Source of the DNA: Shinella pollutisoli
GTDB lineage: Bacteria; Pseudomonadota; Alphaproteobacteria; Rhizobiales; Rhizobiaceae
DNA length: 64,000 nucleotides
Direction: 5' to 3'
Assembly: GCF_024609765.1 (NCBI RefSeq)
Contig: NZ_JANFDG010000010.1
Location: 62,001-126,000 of the forward strand
In this document: positions 1 to 9,175 of the stretch, in pieces
Numbering within the stretch: position 1 is the first letter of the stretch
How the letters are laid out: every line of letters begins with the position of its first letter
The notes under the pieces: model-generated
Told to the model about the DNA's origin: nothing
The model's database searches: none
What the model saw: the letters and a program-made list of their open reading frames with translations, nothing else
Translations under genes and position numbers: made by a program

Positions 1-1417
1 CGGTCTGCACATATTCGTAGAGCTCAGAGATCCACGGCCAGCGGAAGGAGCCGTAGAGGTAGTTCTGCATCATCAGGTTCACCACCATGTAGGCGAGCGT
101 GTAGGCCAGGAACTCGCCGCCCGAGGCCATGAAGATCTGCAGGTCGAAGAACAGGTAGAAGAGCGGCGCGACGAGGAAGATCGTGCGCGGGAAGGGAAAC
201 AGCCAGAACAGCGTCGACGACATGTAGCTGAGGCGCTGCGGCAGCGACAGGCCGCGCTTGAAGAGCGGGAAGTGGAAGCGCATGATCTGCATCATCCCCT
301 GCGCCCAGCGGCTGCGCTGGCCGATGAAGCTGGCGAAGGTGGCCGGCTGCAGGCCGGCGATCAGCGGCTTGTCCACGTAGACGCTGTTCCAGCCGCGCGC
401 GTGCAGCGCGAGCGCCGTCTCGCAGTCCTCGGTGATCGAGCGCCCGCTGAAGCCGCCCGCCTCGGCGAGCGCGCTGCGCCTGAGCACCGCGGCCGAGCCG
501 CAGAAGAAGGCGGCGTTCCACTTGTCGAGGCCGCGCTGGATGATGCCGTAGAACATCTCGTTCTCGCTCGGCATCTTCTCGAAGGTCCTGAGGTTGCGTT
601 CCAGGGGATCGGGATTGAGGAAGAAGTGCGGCGTCTGCACGAGGAAGAGCTTGGGGTCGTCGGCGAAATGGCCGACGGTCTCGCGCAGGAAGGCGCGTGC
701 GGGCGCATGGTCGGCGTCGAAGACGGCGACGAGCTCGCCGCGCGAATGCTGCAGTCCGTTGTTGAGGTTGCCGGCCTTGGCGCTCTCGTTCCGCGCCCGC
801 GTCAGGTAGTTGACGCCGAGATCGCGGCAGAGCGCCTGCAGCTCGCGGTGCCGGGCCTCCGCCATCTGCGCCTCGAGCACGGATGCGGCGTTGCGCTTCT
901 GCTCGGTGCCGCCGTCGTCGAGGAGCCAGACGGTCAGCCGGTCGGCCGGATAGTCCATCCCCTTGGCGGCGGCGAGCGTGTTGGCGAGCAGGCCGATCTC
1001 CTCGTTGTAGCTTGGCACGAAGACGTCGACGGTGGGCAGCCTCTCCTCCTTCGCGGTGCGGCTCCTGCGCGGCGAAAGCGGCATCGCCACCACGAAGAGG
1101 CTGAGCGCCAGCATCATCACGCTGTACATCTCGGCGAGATAGAGCAGGAAGCCCGGGATGAAGTTCTCGAGCTGGTTGACCGGCGGCAGGGTGCTCGTCG
1201 TGCGCCAGTAGACGTAGCGCAGCACGACGGCGGTGCCGAAGGCGAGCGCGATCAGCCGCCAGATGCCCTCCGCCCGGATCACCTTGATCGCCGCCATCAG
1301 CGTCACGACGGCGATGCTGGCGACGAGCTGCGTCTGGAGATTGATCGGCAGCGTGATGACCAGAAGCACCAGCGCGGCCACGAGCGCCCAGACGATGATC
1401 GTACCGATATGTCCCAT
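1..1417 (-). CDS. bcsA: Cellulose synthase catalytic subunit BcsA (3' end off window)
   Basis: This is a processive family 2 glycosyltransferase of the inner membrane that polymerises UDP-glucose into beta-1,4-glucan. Reading down from the ATG at 1417 gives 472 residues before the window ends. They include N-terminal membrane segments, LLDDGG near residue 164, the DADHAP motif near 231, a TED motif near 327 and QRSRW near 367. Together these are the D,D,D,QxxRW signature of processive synthases. Further membrane segments follow. The C-terminal PilZ (c-di-GMP) domain expected of BcsA would lie beyond the left edge and cannot be checked. The start is supported by an AAGGACA-type ribosome site just upstream. 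It lies 75 bp after bcsN on the same strand, a rhizobial arrangement. Confidence 0.93.
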   Translation of the reverse strand, partial: MGHIGTIIVWALVAALVLLVITLPINLQTQLVASIAVVTLMAAIKVIRAEGIWRLIALAFGTAVVLRYVYWRTTSTLPPVNQLENFIPGFLLYLAEMYSVMMLALSLFVVAMPLSPRRSRTAKEERLPTVDVFVPSYNEEIGLLANTLAAAKGMDYPADRLTVWLLDDGGTEQKRNAASVLEAQMAEARHRELQALCRDLGVNYLTRARNESAKAGNLNNGLQHSRGELVAVFDADHAPARAFLRETVGHFADDPKLFLVQTPHFFLNPDPLERNLRTFEKMPSENEMFYGIIQRGLDKWNAAFFCGSAAVLRRSALAEAGGFSGRSITEDCETALALHARGWNSVYVDKPLIAGLQPATFASFIGQRSRWAQGMMQIMRFHFPLFKRGLSLPQRLSYMSSTLFWLFPFPRTIFLVAPLFYLFFDLQIFMASGGEFLAYTLAYMVVNLMMQNYLYGSFRWPWISELYEYVQT

Positions 1418-1492
1418 TCGCTGTCCTTCGCCGCTGTCTCGCACCTCCGGCGGGACCCTAAGACCGATTGCGTTAACGAAGCATGAGGCGCG

Positions 1493-2422
1493 CTAGTCGC
1501 AGGTCGCCGCGCCGGCGGCGTCCGCCACGCACACCGGCGAGGGGACGACGACGGCCTCGCCCGACACCGAACCGGACGGCGAGGGCACGAGTATGGCGTC
1601 TTCCGCGGTCTGCCGGCGCTGCGTCGTCCTTCCGGTTTCCTGCCGGATGCGCTCCGGCGTGGCCGTAACCCGGCGCGGCCGCACCGCCCCGTCCTCGAGC
1701 GGAACGGCGAGCGGCTCGCCGCCGCCGACCTCGCCGACGCCGGGCGGCGTGCCGTAGGGATTCCAGACCGCGCCGGAAAAACCGCCGACGATCGTGAAGC
1801 CGTACATCTGCTGCACCAGGTCCTTTTCCGACGCGCCGGCCTGGCAGGCGCGCAGCCGTACCTGAATCATGCCCTGGTTGCCGCGGATGTCGCGGTCCGC
1901 ATTGTCGGAGCGGATCTGCTGCCAGCCGTAGAGGCAGCCGTCGCCGCCCGCACCCGCGCCGTAGGCATAGCCGAAGGGGCCGTAGTTGTTGCGCACGAAA
2001 TGCGGGGAGATGGCAAGCGTCCGCCCCGGGAAGTAGCGGGCGATCTCCGCGCGGATCGCGGCATGCTGCACCGGCTTGTAGGCGAGCGTGCCGCCGGGCA
2101 TCGCCACGGTCTCCGCCGGTCCGAAGACCTGGATGCCGAGGAAGTTCTGCCCGGGCGTCGCGGCCTCGGTCGAGAGCGCGACCTGCTGCTCGATCGCATT
2201 GGTATATTGCCGCTGCACCACGCTGACGATCGACCAGGTGCCGGGGGCCGGAAGGATCAGGGCGCTGGAGGCGGGCGCCGTCGTCGAGAGGGTGGCGACG
2301 CCCGCGCCGGGACGGGCGGCGCAGCCGGCGGCGGCGATCGCGAAGGCGGCCGTCAGCAGGGCGGCCCGGCGGCGCGCGGACGGGAAACGACCGAAGGAGC
2401 GAATCGTCGCGGAATCAATCAT
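1493..2422 (-). CDS. bcsN: Cellulose biosynthesis protein BcsN
   Basis: A 309-residue exported protein directly upstream of bcsA. The N-terminus carries a basic stretch, a hydrophobic run and a lipobox-like AAAGC at about residues 31-35, so a lipoprotein is likely. The middle part (FVRNNYGPFGYAYG, then GCLYGWQQI and a late RACQAG cysteine) resembles the BcsN family known beside rhizobial cellulose synthase genes. The C-terminal ~80 residues are low complexity. Its precise role in cellulose synthesis or export is not established. The ATG at 2422 has only a GGAG placed very close to it, so the true start may be slightly different. The family call rests on recall of the family plus synteny. Confidence 0.8.
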   Translation of the reverse strand: MIDSATIRSFGRFPSARRRAALLTAAFAIAAAGCAARPGAGVATLSTTAPASSALILPAPGTWSIVSVVQRQYTNAIEQQVALSTEAATPGQNFLGIQVFGPAETVAMPGGTLAYKPVQHAAIRAEIARYFPGRTLAISPHFVRNNYGPFGYAYGAGAGGDGCLYGWQQIRSDNADRDIRGNQGMIQVRLRACQAGASEKDLVQQMYGFTIVGGFSGAVWNPYGTPPGVGEVGGGEPLAVPLEDGAVRPRRVTATPERIRQETGRTTQRRQTAEDAILVPSPSGSVSGEAVVVPSPVCVADAAGAATCD

Positions 2423-2507
2423 GCTCCATTCATATTGTGCCGCGGCCGGAATAGGAATCCTTGATATTGGCGATCCCCGCCCGCCTGTCCGCGAGGTGGC
2501 GACCGGC

Positions 2508-3623
2508 TCAGGCGAGCGTCGCCACCGGATCGACGAAGCCCGCCGCGATGACGCGGTGAAGGCCGTTCAGGCGGCTTGCGAGCGCAGAGGCGCTCTGCGG
2601 CGCGTAGCCGACGTCCATGCGCGGCAGCAGGTGCGGATGGGAAAGATGGGCGGCAAAGAGATGGCCCGGCCGCGTCGTGAAGGAGGCTTCGAAGCCCGCC
2701 TGCGCCGCCAGCCGCGCCTCGCGCGCGCCGCAGGCGTCCTCGTCGCCGTGCGGATAGGCGAGGTAGGGGACCGGCTGGCCGAGGAGGTCTTCGAGATAGC
2801 GCTTGTTGGCCGGAAGCTCGGCCGCCACCTCCGCATCCTCCAGGCCCGACAGGAAGCGGTGGCTGACCGTATGGGCGCCGATGCGAACCAGCGGATGGCG
2901 CGCGAAGGTCTTCAGCTCCTCCTCGTCCATGGCGTAGAAATCGACGAGCGCCGGCAGGTCCACGCCGTATTTGGTAAAGGTCGGCGCGAGCGATCTCGCC
3001 CTTGCGTTGTCCGTGCCGATCCACGCGGTCACCTGGCGCATCAGCGCGACCTTGCTGGCGAGGTCGACGCATTCGAACCGGCGCTCCATCGGCGGAATGT
3101 CCACCGCGTCCCGCGTCTTGGCGATCTCCCGCAGGGCGATCCACCAGGCGTAGAGCTCGCGCGTCATCATGCCGGTCGGCACGAAGAGGGTCATCGGCGC
3201 CTCGGCCCGCTCGAGGATCGGCAGGGCGTTCGTGCGGTTGTCGCGGTAGCCGTCGTCGAAGGTCAGCAGCGCGAAGGGCCGGCTGTCCGGCTCCGCGAGG
3301 CGGCGCAGTCCCTCCTCGATCGTGACGATGTCGCGGCCGGCGGCGCGCACGGTGTCGATGATGTGCGCGAGCTGCGCCGGGCCGCAGCCGGTGCGCAGCT
3401 CCCCGTCCACATCGGCATGGATCTCGTGGAACATCAGCGCGATCCCCTTGCCGCTGTAGCGGCGGGCGAGAAGGTCGCCCAGGCCGGAGCGGTGGGCCGT
3501 CTCCTCGCAAAGCCGGGCGAGCTTCGGCTGGGCGATGCCGGCCAGCCGGCGCGGCAGGGCCGAAACCGGTTCCGATTGCAGATCGCGCATCAGCCGCCGG
3601 ACGTTATCCAGGAAATATGACAT
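2508..3623 (-). CDS. Polysaccharide deacetylase (NodB-homology domain)
   Basis: A 371-residue carbohydrate esterase family 4-type protein. The first metal/catalytic motif TFDDGYRDN is at residues 121-129, and the second, with H251 and H255 (GAHTVSHRFL), supplies the metal-binding histidines. A YPHGDED motif follows. No signal peptide is visible; the N-terminus is amphipathic. It would remove acetyl groups from a polysaccharide, plausibly the product of the cassette transcribed divergently from 3724, but the substrate is unknown. It is separated from bcsN by 85 bp on the same strand and from the glycosyltransferase by a 100-bp divergent intergenic region. Confidence 0.88.
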   Translation of the reverse strand: MSYFLDNVRRLMRDLQSEPVSALPRRLAGIAQPKLARLCEETAHRSGLGDLLARRYSGKGIALMFHEIHADVDGELRTGCGPAQLAHIIDTVRAAGRDIVTIEEGLRRLAEPDSRPFALLTFDDGYRDNRTNALPILERAEAPMTLFVPTGMMTRELYAWWIALREIAKTRDAVDIPPMERRFECVDLASKVALMRQVTAWIGTDNARARSLAPTFTKYGVDLPALVDFYAMDEEELKTFARHPLVRIGAHTVSHRFLSGLEDAEVAAELPANKRYLEDLLGQPVPYLAYPHGDEDACGAREARLAAQAGFEASFTTRPGHLFAAHLSHPHLLPRMDVGYAPQSASALASRLNGLHRVIAAGFVDPVATLA

Positions 3624-3683
3624 CGAATTTGAGCCCTCTACCCGCCGGATCCGCGCCGGGCGGATTCACGAAATCGCAATGAA

Positions 3684-3711
3684 TTGATCCCTATTTATCG
3701 GGCTCTATTAA
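3684..3711 (+). promoter_or_regulatory. Possible sigma-70 promoter for the polysaccharide cassette
   Basis: TTGATC at 3684-3689 and TATTAA at 3706-3711 are separated by 16 bp in the divergent region between the deacetylase and the glycosyltransferase. Transcription would start only a few bases before the ATG at 3724, which is unusually short, so the assignment is tentative. Confidence 0.3.
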
Positions 3712-3723
3712 TGGAAGCATTCC

Positions 3724-4668
3724 ATGACCAGACCCTTAATATCGGCCGTCATTCCGTGCTTCAACACGAGGGACTGCGTCGCACGGTCGGTGCGCAGCGC
3801 CCTCGCGCAGGAGAAGGTGGCGGTGGAGGTCGTCGTCGTGGACGACGGGTCCACGGACGGAACGCCCGACGAGGTGGAGCGGGTCTTCGCCGGCGATCCG
3901 CGGGTGCGGGTCATCCGCCAGCCGCGCAACCTCGGCCCGTCCGCGGCACGCAACGTGGGCTTCGCCGCCGCGCGCGGCGAATGGACCGCATTGCTCGATT
4001 CCGACGATTTCTGGCATCCGGACCGGCTGCGGCGACTGCTGGAACACGCCCACGAGGCCGAGTTCATCGCCGACAACCTGATGGGCTTCGACGCGGTCGC
4101 GGACCGGGAAACCGGCCCGATCTACACCGGTCTTTCCGATCGCTTCCTGTCCTTCCGCGACTTCCTGCTGCCGACGGCGGCCGACCGCCACGACTTCGGC
4201 TACCTGCAGCCCGTCGTCCGGACGGATTTCCTGCGCCGCCACGCCATCGCCTATCGCGAGGACCTGCGGTCTGGCGAGGACCTGCTGTTCAACCTGCGCA
4301 TCCTGGCGGCCGGCGGACGGGCCTTCTATGTCGATACGCCGCTCTACGTCTATGCGACACCCGTCGGCGCGATCAGCCGCAGCGCCTCGCCCCATTCGCG
4401 CAGCACGGCCGACGCCCGGCCGCTGATCGCCGCGCTGGAGGAGTTCCGCCGCGAGGTCGCCGACCGGCTGACCGCCGCGGAGCGGGAGGCCTTCGACCGG
4501 CGCCTCGCCGATCTGCGGGCGGGGGTGCCGATCGGGCGGTTCCACCGCGCGCGGGCGAGCGGCAACTATCTCGACATGATCCGGCTCATCCTCGCCGAGC
4601 CCGTCGTGCGCCGGAAGATCCTCGCACGGCTTCTCGGGGAAAAGCCGGTGGCGGACGGGCGGACATAG
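3724..4668 (+). CDS. Family 2 glycosyltransferase
   Basis: A 314-residue GT-A fold glycosyltransferase. The N-terminal Rossmann-like half shows SAVIPCFN at residues 7-14, VDDGSTDGT at 39-47 and LDSDDFW at 90-96, which is the nucleotide-sugar/metal-binding DxD region. GEDLLFN further on is the usual ED catalytic-base motif. No membrane segments are seen. It probably transfers a sugar to a lipid-linked exopolysaccharide intermediate at the cytoplasmic face. The stop is 3 bp before the flippase start, so the three genes to 7944 are probably one operon. A GGAAG ribosome site lies just before the ATG. Confidence 0.88.
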   Translation: MTRPLISAVIPCFNTRDCVARSVRSALAQEKVAVEVVVVDDGSTDGTPDEVERVFAGDPRVRVIRQPRNLGPSAARNVGFAAARGEWTALLDSDDFWHPDRLRRLLEHAHEAEFIADNLMGFDAVADRETGPIYTGLSDRFLSFRDFLLPTAADRHDFGYLQPVVRTDFLRRHAIAYREDLRSGEDLLFNLRILAAGGRAFYVDTPLYVYATPVGAISRSASPHSRSTADARPLIAALEEFRREVADRLTAAEREAFDRRLADLRAGVPIGRFHRARASGNYLDMIRLILAEPVVRRKILARLLGEKPVADGRT

Positions 4669-4671
4669 GCC

Positions 4672-6186
4672 ATGGGCTTCATCGGCGCATCGGCGCTCAG
4701 CACCATCACCGGCATCGTCTCGCTGGCCTCGGGCTTCATGGGCAGCATCATTATCGCGCGGCTGCTCGGCCCGCACGGCTCCGGCGAGGTCGCCTTCGCC
4801 CTGTTCGTGGCGACGACCGGTGCCCTGCTGGCCGGCTACGGCGTGCCGAACGTGCTGCTGCGCTACATGCAGACATACGACCGGCCGGGCAATCCCGGCG
4901 GCGGGCTTGCTCGCCTGCTGCTGGCCAATTTCCTGGTCCCGGCCGTCCTGGGCCTGCTCGTGCTGCTGGGCTATGCCCTGTGGCTGTACCTGACGGATGC
5001 GCAGGCGGAGCACATACCGTCCGTCTGGGTGATGGCGGGGCTGATGCTGTTCGCCTATGCGATTTCCGGCGTGGCGGATGCGGCGGCGCGCGGCCTCAAT
5101 CGTTTCGCGGAATCGGCCCGCTATGCGTTCATCGGCTGCCTCCTGCAGGTGCCGCTGATCGCCCTCGGCGGCTATTTCTACGGCGTGCCCGGCGCGCTCG
5201 TCGGTTACGTGGCGCGGTGCCTGCCGCAGGTCGTCCGCATACGCGAATACATCGCCCGCAGGCCCGATCCGGACGTGGCCGTCACGCCCAACATGAAGGC
5301 CGTCGGCCGCAACAGCTGGATCTCGTCCATCATCGGCATGGTGGTCTGGACCCGCATCGAGCTGCTTTTCCTGGGTGCCTATTTCGCTGCCAGCGAAATG
5401 GGCCACTATGCGGCCGGCCTGACGCTCGCGGGGCTGGTCGTCCAGCTTCCCGGCCAGATGCTGGGAGGCCTGACGCCCCACATCGGCGCGCATCACGACA
5501 ACGGCAACATCGATCTCATGCGCGTGACGTGCGACCGCATCATGCGCTGGCTCGGTCTCATGATCCTGCCCATCTGCTTCGGCGGCGCGGCCATTATGGG
5601 CGAGCTGCTGCCGCTGCTGTTCGGGGCGGAGTTCGCCGAGGCGGTGCCGATGGCGCGCGTGCTCGTCGCCTTCGCCTTCCTCACGGCCCTCAGCACCGTG
5701 CCCTCCATCGTCATCAATGCCTGCGAGCGCAGCGACTTCTTCCTCCTGATCGCGCCCGTCACTGCCGTCCTGTCCATCGCCGTCTTCGCTCTGGCCGTTC
5801 CCTTCGGCGGCGGCCTCGGTGCGGCATGGGGGCGGACCCTGGTGCACGGCGTGTGGCTCGCCTGGCTGCTGGCCTTCTGCTGGCGGCGCCTGTCCATTCC
5901 GGTGAATGTCAGGGATATGCTGCTCATAGGCTTCGCCGCACTCCTCTGCGCGGGGGCCGCCTACGGCGTACTGCTGCAAATCGGCGGAATCGTCGGCATC
6001 ACGCTGGCCGTGGCGGCGGGCGCCATCGTCTATGCGGTCGCGCTCCGCGTGCTGCGGGTGGTGCCGCGCGACGATGTGGAGGCGCTGATCACCAACCTTC
6101 CCTCCCGCATACCCAGGACCGTCTCGTCCCTGGCCTATCGCGTGATGATGGCGGTGGCGGTGACGCCCGGACGGGCGGTGGGCTGA
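4672..6186 (+). CDS. Polysaccharide flippase, Wzx/MATE-like (MVF superfamily)
   Basis: A 504-residue polytopic membrane protein with about 12-14 hydrophobic segments. It starts with a typical LASGFMGSIIIARLLGPHG flippase N-terminus. This architecture matches O-antigen/exopolysaccharide repeat-unit translocases that move lipid-linked oligosaccharides to the periplasmic face. It sits between a glycosyltransferase and a hydrolase with 3-bp gaps on both sides, consistent with one polysaccharide export operon. No polymerase (Wzy) or copolymerase is present in the window, so the pathway is incomplete here. Confidence 0.85.
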   Translation: MGFIGASALSTITGIVSLASGFMGSIIIARLLGPHGSGEVAFALFVATTGALLAGYGVPNVLLRYMQTYDRPGNPGGGLARLLLANFLVPAVLGLLVLLGYALWLYLTDAQAEHIPSVWVMAGLMLFAYAISGVADAAARGLNRFAESARYAFIGCLLQVPLIALGGYFYGVPGALVGYVARCLPQVVRIREYIARRPDPDVAVTPNMKAVGRNSWISSIIGMVVWTRIELLFLGAYFAASEMGHYAAGLTLAGLVVQLPGQMLGGLTPHIGAHHDNGNIDLMRVTCDRIMRWLGLMILPICFGGAAIMGELLPLLFGAEFAEAVPMARVLVAFAFLTALSTVPSIVINACERSDFFLLIAPVTAVLSIAVFALAVPFGGGLGAAWGRTLVHGVWLAWLLAFCWRRLSIPVNVRDMLLIGFAALLCAGAAYGVLLQIGGIVGITLAVAAGAIVYAVALRVLRVVPRDDVEALITNLPSRIPRTVSSLAYRVMMAVAVTPGRAVG

Positions 6187-6189
6187 CCG

Positions 6190-7944
6190 ATGGTCCGGAC
6201 GTCTCCCGTCGCCTTCGCCGGCTGTGCCGGCCATCTCACCCTGCCCGCGGCGGCGACCGTCGAGAGGACGGGCGTCGTGCTTTGCCGGAGCTGGGGTGTC
6301 GACGAACTCTGCACGCGCAAGTTCCTGCGCACCGTCGCCGACGATTTCGCCGGCCGGGGCTTTCCCGTCCTGCGTTTCGACTATCCGGGCACCGTGGATT
6401 CGCTGGACCGGCCGGAGGGCGAGACCCTCGACGGCTGGACGGATGCCGCTGCCGCGGCCTGCGACCTGCTGAAGGACGCCGCCGGCTGCCGCGATGTCGT
6501 CCTGCTCGGCCTCGGTCCGGGCGCGCTCATCGCCGCCCGCCTCGCCGCCCGGCGCGAGGACGTCGCCGGCCTGATCCTCGCGGCGCCGGCGGCGAACGGC
6601 CGCCGCTTCCTGCGCGAGACGGCCATCAAGGCGCGTGTCGTCTTGGAGGGTCTCGGATTGCCGCCGGACGACGCGCCCCCGGGAGGGAGCGTGGCGATCG
6701 GCGGCCTCGTCCTGCCTGTGGGCGTCGCGGCGGGGCTCGGAACCGCCGCCATCGACATGGGGGCTTTCGGACGGCGGATGCCCTGCCTGGTCGTCGCGCG
6801 GGAGGAAACCGAGGCCGACGCCGCGCTCGGCCGTGCTTTCGAGGCGGCGGGACATGCCGTCACGGTGCAGCCGTTCGCCGGCTATGCCGAGCTGATGGCG
6901 AACCCGACGGATTCCGTGCTGCCGCGCCCCGTCGTCGTCGCCATGTCCGAATGGCTCGCCGGGACGTATGCGCACGGCGAGGCTTCCCGGACGGCGTCGC
7001 CCTCGGTTCCGGCGGCCGCTCGGCTGGCGGGCGAGGGTTTCGTCGAGGAGGGCGTGGTCTTCCGGCCGGACGCCCCGCTCGCGGGGATCTTGTGCCGTCC
7101 CGACGGTCCGTCCGTCCGGGGGGATCGCCCGGTGGTGGTCTTCCTCAATGCCGGCTACGACCATCACGGCGGCTGGGCGCGATGCTGGGTCGACGCCGCC
7201 CGTGCGCTTGCCCGCGACGGCGTGGCCTCGCTGCGCTTCGATCTTGCCAACGTCGGCGACAGTCCGGCGCGCGCCGGCGAGCCCGACCAGGTCCTCTACA
7301 CCGACGGGCCGATCCGCGATGTCGTGGATGCGCTCGATTTCCTGCAGGCGGCCTGCCCCGGGCGGGTCGTGCTCGTCGGCCGGTGCAGCGGAGCCTACAC
7401 GGCCTTCCACGCCGCCTGTCGCGATCCGCGCGTCGCCGCGCTCGCCCTGATCAACCAGCTTCGCCTCATATGGGATCCGGACGAGAACCTGGCGACCGTC
7501 GCCCATACGCGGCTGCGCAGCGCCGGCGAATACCGGAAAAGGTTGCTGGACCCGCGCCTCGTCCTGCGCATCCTGCGCGGAGAAAGCAGCGTCCCCGGCT
7601 TCCTGCGCGCGCTTTCGTTCCAGCTCCTGTCGCGGCTGTCCCATGCGCTGGCACCCTTCGTCCCGTCGATCTCGAAGCACGGGCGTTTCCAGGCCGAATG
7701 CCGCCGGATGTTCGCCGAGCTGGACCGCCGGCAGGTGCCGATAGGCTTCCTCTGCTCGCACGGGGACGAGAGCCTGGAGCAGCTGTCGCTCTATTTCGGG
7801 CGCGATCGGCGCAGGCTGCGCCGGTTTGCCCGGGCGCGCGTCGATATCCTTCCCGATGCCGATCACAACGTCACCCTGCCCGCGGCCAGGCAGGAACAGC
7901 AGCGATGGCTGCAGGATCTCGTCTCGACGGTCGATCGCGGCTGA
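6190..7944 (+). CDS. Two-domain alpha/beta hydrolase with Cys nucleophile in domain 2
   Basis: 584 residues that read as two tandem alpha/beta hydrolase domains (about 20-260 and 285-580). In domain 1 the nucleophile elbow is GLGPG (107-111), with Gly109 where Ser/Cys is expected. The C-terminal region lacks a recognisable catalytic His, so it looks inactive. In domain 2 the elbow is G397-R-C-S-G401 with Cys399 at the nucleophile position, a candidate acid Asp526 (HGDES) and His559 (DADHN). That gives a possible Cys-Asp-His triad like that of dienelactone hydrolases. Paired hydrolases are known in exosortase and exopolysaccharide loci, but I do not recognise this exact protein. It ends the three-gene polysaccharide cassette. 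Substrate unknown; an acyl ester or thioester on the glycan is possible. Confidence 0.8.
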   Translation: MVRTSPVAFAGCAGHLTLPAAATVERTGVVLCRSWGVDELCTRKFLRTVADDFAGRGFPVLRFDYPGTVDSLDRPEGETLDGWTDAAAAACDLLKDAAGCRDVVLLGLGPGALIAARLAARREDVAGLILAAPAANGRRFLRETAIKARVVLEGLGLPPDDAPPGGSVAIGGLVLPVGVAAGLGTAAIDMGAFGRRMPCLVVAREETEADAALGRAFEAAGHAVTVQPFAGYAELMANPTDSVLPRPVVVAMSEWLAGTYAHGEASRTASPSVPAAARLAGEGFVEEGVVFRPDAPLAGILCRPDGPSVRGDRPVVVFLNAGYDHHGGWARCWVDAARALARDGVASLRFDLANVGDSPARAGEPDQVLYTDGPIRDVVDALDFLQAACPGRVVLVGRCSGAYTAFHAACRDPRVAALALINQLRLIWDPDENLATVAHTRLRSAGEYRKRLLDPRLVLRILRGESSVPGFLRALSFQLLSRLSHALAPFVPSISKHGRFQAECRRMFAELDRRQVPIGFLCSHGDESLEQLSLYFGRDRRRLRRFARARVDILPDADHNVTLPAARQEQQRWLQDLVSTVDRG

Positions 7945-7998
7945 CATCCGTCCGCTTTCACGCTAGATGGCTGGAAGCATTCGATGAGAGGACAGATC

Positions 7999-9156
7999 AT
8001 GACGACAACGGCAGGAGATTTCGCGACGGGAACGTTCGTGGGCCGCGTGTGGCGGCCGGACGCGCAGGGCCCGTCCCTCGTGGTGGTGCGCGACGGCAGG
8101 CTCGTCGACATCACCTCCCGCGCCGCCCCCACCATGCGCGACCTGCTCGAGAAGGACGATCCGGCCGCCTTCGTCCGCGCCGCCGAAGGCGAGACGCTGG
8201 GCGAACTCGACAGCGTGCTTTCTGATTCCGTCGAGGGCGCCGGCGCGCTCTCCCGCCTGCACCTGCTCGCGCCCTGCGACCTGCAGGTGGTGAAGGCCTG
8301 CGGCGTCACCTTCGCCCGCTCGATGATCGAGCGGGTGATCGAGGAGAAGGCGGCCGGCAACCCGGCGCTCGCCGAGAAGATGCGCGCCCGCGTCACCGCC
8401 ATCATCGGCGACAGCCTGCGCGACCTCAAGGCCGGCTCCGAGGAGGCTGCCAAGGTCAAGGCGGCGCTGATCGAGGAGGGCGTCTGGTCGCAATATCTGG
8501 AGGTCGGCATCGGTCCGGACGCGGAGGTCTTCACCAAGGCGCCGGTGCTCGCCTCGGTCGGCTGGGGCGCCTCGGTCGGCCTGCACCCGATCTCCAGATG
8601 GAACAATCCGGAGCCGGAGATCGTGCTCGCCGTCGATAGTCAGGGCCGCGTCAAGGGCGCGACGCTCGGCAACGACGTCAACCTGCGCGACGTCGAGGGC
8701 CGCTCGGCGCTGCTCCTCGGCAAGGCGAAGGACAACAACGCCTCCTCGTCGATCGGTCCCTTCATCCGCCTGTTCGACGAGACCTATTCGCTCGACGACG
8801 TGCGCACGGCCGATCTCGACCTCCTGATCGAGGGCGAGGACGGCTTCGTCCTCAAGGGCCGCAGCACCATGCGCGAGATCAGCCGCGACCCGCTCGACCT
8901 CGTCTCCCAGACCGTCGGCCGCCACCACCAGTATCCGGACGGCTTCATGCTGTTCATGGGCACGCTCTTCGCCCCCGTCGAGGACCGCGACGCGCCCGGC
9001 CAGGGCTTCACCCACAAGACCGGCGACCGGGTGACGATCTCCAATGCCGAGCTCGGCCGGCTGGTCAACACCGTGCGGCTCTCCACCGAATGCCCGCCCT
9101 GGACCTTCGGCACGGCGGCGCTGATGCGCAACCTCGTCGCACGCGGCTTTCTCTGA
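7999..9156 (+). CDS. Fumarylacetoacetate hydrolase family protein
   Basis: A 385-residue protein if started at the ATG at 7999, which has AGAGGAC about 6 bp upstream. An in-frame ATG at 7984 would add five residues. The C-terminal half holds the family's metal-site pattern (EPEIVLAV, then GNDVNLRDVEG and KAKDNNASSSIGP). The family hydrolyses or decarboxylates 2-keto acids and acylpyruvates using a divalent metal. The precise substrate is not readable from sequence. It lies 19 bp before an Lrp-type regulator and ahead of amino-acid catabolic genes, so a role in catabolism of a keto acid is plausible. Confidence 0.85.
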   Translation: MTTTAGDFATGTFVGRVWRPDAQGPSLVVVRDGRLVDITSRAAPTMRDLLEKDDPAAFVRAAEGETLGELDSVLSDSVEGAGALSRLHLLAPCDLQVVKACGVTFARSMIERVIEEKAAGNPALAEKMRARVTAIIGDSLRDLKAGSEEAAKVKAALIEEGVWSQYLEVGIGPDAEVFTKAPVLASVGWGASVGLHPISRWNNPEPEIVLAVDSQGRVKGATLGNDVNLRDVEGRSALLLGKAKDNNASSSIGPFIRLFDETYSLDDVRTADLDLLIEGEDGFVLKGRSTMREISRDPLDLVSQTVGRHHQYPDGFMLFMGTLFAPVEDRDAPGQGFTHKTGDRVTISNAELGRLVNTVRLSTECPPWTFGTAALMRNLVARGFL

Positions 9157-9175
9157 GACCGGCGGGGAGGGGGAC

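Noticed and set aside
3736-7947. A 1403-codon open frame on the minus strand opposite the polysaccharide cassette
   Set aside because: It is a high-GC shadow: Asp/Gly/Arg/His-rich, no domain, and fully overlaps three well-supported plus-strand genes.
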